From NCBI RefSeq assembly GCF_000011305.1, contig NC_004369.1, forward strand, positions 2,294,001-2,358,000: DNA of 64,000 nt. Reading direction: 5' to 3'. Position numbers and translations under genes: made by a program. The notes beneath the pieces are model-generated. The model searched no databases. It had not been told where the DNA came from and worked only from the letters and a program-made list of their open reading frames with translations. How positions within the stretch are numbered: the first letter of the stretch is position 1; each line of letters starts with the position of its first letter. Source of the stretch: Corynebacterium efficiens YS-314. Its GTDB lineage: Bacteria; Actinomycetota; Actinomycetes; Mycobacteriales; Mycobacteriaceae. This document shows, piece by piece, positions 61,344 through 64,000 of this stretch.

Positions 61344-61793
61344 TCAGTCGCGGTGGCGGGGCAGGAAGGACAGTGCCACCATGCCCAGGCCGAGGGCGAG
61401 GTGCAGCCAGTTGTTGGCATCACTCAGGGGCACCAAGTTGGCGGTGGAGTCGAAGTCAATGATCAGGCCGTAGACGAACAGGCCCAGGTAAATGACACCA
61501 CCCCACAGCAGGAACTGGCGGGCGGCGTTCGGGGTGCGGGCCAGTGCCACGCCGGCCACACCGAAGAGCAGGTGTACAACGTTGTGGAGGATGGACACAT
61601 GGAAGATGCCCAGGAGCATGGCGTGGCCCTCGTGGCCTGCGAACTGCAGGTCACCCAGGTTCTGGGTCAGGCCGGGGATGAAACCGGCCACACCGACCAG
61701 GAGGAAGACAACTCCCACCACGAGGGCGGCGATCTGGACGGGCGTGCGCTGGGTGGAGGTGGTGCGTGTGTCGGGCTGAGTAGGTATTGACAT
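61344..61793 (-). CDS. DUF4383 membrane protein
   Basis: The 149-residue protein has about four membrane helices (IAALVVGVVFLLVGVAGFIP, LLGIFHVSILHNVVHLLFGV, FLLWGGVIYLGLFVYGLI and LHLALGLGMVALSFL). The conserved HNVVHLLFG segment is the hallmark of DUF4383. The function is unknown. Its terminator is near-identical in form to that of ectP. Confidence 0.85.
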   Translation of the reverse strand: MSIPTQPDTRTTSTQRTPVQIAALVVGVVFLLVGVAGFIPGLTQNLGDLQFAGHEGHAMLLGIFHVSILHNVVHLLFGVAGVALARTPNAARQFLLWGGVIYLGLFVYGLIIDFDSTANLVPLSDANNWLHLALGLGMVALSFLPRHRD

Positions 61794-61975
61794 GTCTGTA
61801 CCTTTCGTGTCGGCCGACCGCGGATTCGACGGAGGATCGATTCACGGGCCAATGACGAGGCACATGCCGCGGGGCGAAGCAGGTTCTCATGCGCCCCAGG
61901 CGTTACTGTCACGGTATGACCAGGGTAACAATTCATTGTGGAAACCACTATCAATAAATAGTTTGTACTATAAAT

Positions 61976-62016
61976 GCCCCGCTGCCACGATGGGTGGCGG
62001 CGGGGCGTCGACAAGC
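61976..62016 (-). terminator. Hairpin plus GCTTGTCGACGC word after ectP
   Basis: On the minus strand the ectP stop codon is followed after 13 bases by GCTTGTCGACGC (62016-62005). Its last two bases form the base of a stem GCCCCGCCGCCAC / GTGGCAGCGGGGC with a five-base loop (61976-62006), containing one G-T pair. The hairpin core closely resembles that at 61290-61324. Confidence 0.65.
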
Positions 62017-62029
62017 ATGTCGCGGGTGT

Positions 62030-63877
62030 TTAGCCCTTGTAATCGTCCCTGGACTGTGGGCGGGTCTGCTCAACGATCTTGAAGCGGTCCTCCATGTCCT
62101 GGGCCTCGTTGGGATCGTCAACAACATCACCCACGACACCGAGATCACCACCGATGACCACATTGCCCGGGATCCGGATATTCCCGTCCTCATCGTGCTC
62201 GAGTGCCGGGATCGGCAGCGGGTTGCCGTCCTCGTCATACCCCGGCGCGGGACGGGACTGGTGCTCCTCGAGCTTCTCCGGGGTGTCGGTCTTCTCCCAC
62301 TTGCGTGTCTGCACACGACGGGTGGCCGCGGCATCCTCACTCATACCCTTGAGCAGGGAATACATCATGATGAACTGCACCAGGAAGAAGGGGAAGGCGA
62401 CAATGATCACCACCTCCTGCAGGGTGGCGATACCGGATTCCGGTGAGATGATCAGCAGGGACCCGGCTACCGCACCGATGGTGCAGGCCCACATGATGCG
62501 GTAACTGGTGGGGGTCTTGTTCTCCTCACCGGTGGCGAACATGTCATTGACCAGGGCCGCGGAGTCAATGGAGGTGATGAAGAAGATCACGATGATCGCC
62601 AGTGCAAGCGCGGAGACAATCCCTGTCAGCGGGTAGGCGGCCAGGAGGTTGAACAGTGCCGCAGGCACATCACCCTCCACCACGACCGGATCGGTGAGGT
62701 AACCGGGGCTGTTCAGCTCCAGCTCGATACCCGCACGCCCGAAGATGGCGAACCAGATCACGCCGAAGATGGCAGGCAGCGCCAGGGCACCGCCGATGAA
62801 TTCACGGACGGTACGGCCACGGGAGATACGGGCGATGAACATGCCCACATAGGGTGACCAACAGATGGTCCAGGCCCAGTAGAACACGGTCCACTTACCC
62901 TGCCACCCGGGGTTGTCCTGGAAGGAATCGGTCCAGAACATGATGTCGGGCAGCCACCCGGCGTAGATGCCGAAGGCCTCCACCACGAAACGGATCAGGG
63001 TGAGGGTGGGGCCGGTGAGCAGGATGAACACCATGAGTGCCACGGCGGTGGCGATATTGATGTTGGACAGCAGTTTGATGCCCTTCTCCAGGCCGGAGGC
63101 CACGGAGATACACGCCACCACGGTGATCACCAGGATGACCAGCAGCTGGGTCCAGGAGGCGATGGGGGTGCCCCAGAGCTTGTTCATGCCGGAGTTGATC
63201 TGCAGCACACCCAGGCCCACCGACACTGCAATGCCGAAGGTGGTGCCCACGATGGCGAGCACATCGATGAGCTTGCCCGGGGTGGAGTAGATATGGCGAC
63301 CCAGCAGCGGCGCGAACACCGACGACAGGCGTGGGGGGAGTTTACGCTTGTAGATGAAGTATCCCAGCGCCAGACCCGGCAGGGTCATCACCACCCACAT
63401 GTGGATACCGAAGTGATAGAAGGTGAAGGCGAAGGCCTGCTCGATGGCGGCCTCGCTCATCGGCTCCTCATTGACCATCGGCACATTGAAGGCGTGGTTG
63501 ATAGGTTCGGCGACACCCCAGAACATCAGCACCGCCCCCACACCACCGGCGAACAGCATGGCAAACCAGACCAGTAATCTGTGCTCAGGTTCATCGTCAT
63601 CATCACCGAGTTTCACCCGCCCGTAACGGGAGGCGAAGATACCGATGAGGAAGACGAGGATGAGGGACACACCACCGACATACATCCACCCGAGGTTCTC
63701 CAGCAGCCAGCCGGCCATAGCACTGAAACCATCACGGGCGGTATCCCCCAGGATCACGGTGGCGACCACGAAGGTCACGATGATCCCCACGGACAGCAGG
63801 AAAATGAAAGGGTCGGACTTCAGACCCAGAAAATGTTTCTCTTCAGGGTCCTGCGAAAGTGTTATCTTTTGGCTCAT
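62030..63877 (-). CDS. ectP: BCCT-family osmoprotectant transporter (ectoine/betaine/proline)
   Basis: The 615-residue sodium-coupled carrier of the BCCT family has twelve membrane helices. The signature region is WTVFYWAWTICWSPYVGMFI near residue 330, with GIHMWVVMTLPGLALGYF upstream. A long charged C-terminal tail (about 115 residues, ending QSRDDYKG) is typical of osmosensing Corynebacterium carriers. Length and neighbours match C. glutamicum EctP, which imports ectoine, glycine betaine and proline. Substrate preference here is inferred from this match. Confidence 0.92.
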   Translation of the reverse strand: MSQKITLSQDPEEKHFLGLKSDPFIFLLSVGIIVTFVVATVILGDTARDGFSAMAGWLLENLGWMYVGGVSLILVFLIGIFASRYGRVKLGDDDDEPEHRLLVWFAMLFAGGVGAVLMFWGVAEPINHAFNVPMVNEEPMSEAAIEQAFAFTFYHFGIHMWVVMTLPGLALGYFIYKRKLPPRLSSVFAPLLGRHIYSTPGKLIDVLAIVGTTFGIAVSVGLGVLQINSGMNKLWGTPIASWTQLLVILVITVVACISVASGLEKGIKLLSNINIATAVALMVFILLTGPTLTLIRFVVEAFGIYAGWLPDIMFWTDSFQDNPGWQGKWTVFYWAWTICWSPYVGMFIARISRGRTVREFIGGALALPAIFGVIWFAIFGRAGIELELNSPGYLTDPVVVEGDVPAALFNLLAAYPLTGIVSALALAIIVIFFITSIDSAALVNDMFATGEENKTPTSYRIMWACTIGAVAGSLLIISPESGIATLQEVVIIVAFPFFLVQFIMMYSLLKGMSEDAAATRRVQTRKWEKTDTPEKLEEHQSRPAPGYDEDGNPLPIPALEHDEDGNIRIPGNVVIGGDLGVVGDVVDDPNEAQDMEDRFKIVEQTRPQSRDDYKG

Positions 63878-64000
63878 GTCACTGGTTTCGTCTAGGGGAC
63901 TGGAAAGAAATTAGTAGATGAAAGCTTATAGGACGCCATATTCACACTGCACTGCGGTGGCCACGAGAGCCATTCCCGGCACCGTCCCGCCACGGAACCG
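63878..64000. other. Upstream region of ectP at the window end
   Basis: This is 123 bases with no gene. AGTCCCC and AATTTCTTTCC words lie just upstream of the ectP start, and an AT-rich patch (63910-63945) could hold its promoter. Confidence 0.35.

Noticed and set aside
1-64000. CRISPR array, rRNA genes or insertion sequences
   Set aside because: I saw no regularly spaced direct repeats, no rRNA segments and no transposase reading frame in the window.

Overview
The window is high-GC actinobacterial DNA whose gene order matches the Corynebacterium glutamicum / C. efficiens chromosome: phoD, dnaG, glmS, dgt, glyS, an ArsR-zur pair, uppS, recO, era, ybeY, phoH, rsmE, dnaJ, hrcA, hemW, fadD15, malQ, a dcp-type peptidase, treS, idi, aecD, brnQ, ectP. 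The clearly elevated GC suggests the C. efficiens side of that group. This assignment rests on remembered synteny and protein families, not on a database search.

Layout. (1) 1-3.2 kb is the right-hand end of an integrated element. A tyrosine integrase sits beside the 3' end of a CAU-anticodon tRNA gene, followed by an unknown gene, an excisionase-like HTH protein, an unknown gene and the start of a prim-pol type primase/polymerase that runs off the left edge. (2) 3.2-8 kb carries that tRNA, a Tat-exported PhoD phosphatase, tRNA-Asn, an OsmC protein, a GH15 glycosidase and a small conserved protein. (3) 8-20 kb holds dnaG, a secreted RNase Sa-like ribonuclease with an adjacent barstar-like gene, glmS, dgt, a YdcF-like protein, a large TPM-domain membrane protein, two small unknown genes and glyS. 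(4) 19.7-32 kb holds the metal regulators (ArsR and Zur), a ferritin-VIT1 fusion, uppS, recO, era and the compact block corC-like, ybeY, phoH, rsmE, dnaJ, hrcA, hemW. (5) 32-46.9 kb holds a secreted protein, unknown genes, fadD15, malQ, an ABC exporter, an acetamidase with a CHY zinc-finger gene, a SulP transporter divergent from a MerR regulator, two tiny membrane proteins and an M3 peptidase. (6) 47-64 kb holds an esterase, treS with maltokinase, idi, an ESX-like exported protein with lipoproteins, aecD-brnQ-monooxygenase, a nidogen-domain surface protein, a small secreted protein, a DUF4383 protein and the BCCT transporter ectP.

Connections. GH15, malQ and treS-mak point to glycogen, maltose and trehalose turnover. 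ArsR, Zur and the ferritin-VIT1 fusion form a metal-homeostasis island. ybeY, phoH, rsmE, era and dnaJ-hrcA form an RNA and protein quality-control block.

The most unusual signals lie outside the gene list. A 12-bp bipartite word, GCTTNNCGACGC, occurs about 20 times on both strands against well under one expected. It is sometimes written inside genes with codons that are rare in this genome, and four times it sits directly between a stop codon and a terminator-like hairpin. A second signal is a two-hairpin intergenic repeat (arms like TTCGACTTTTTCGACACA), present at 30.5 kb and 47.1 kb. DnaG also lacks three of the four expected zinc ligands.
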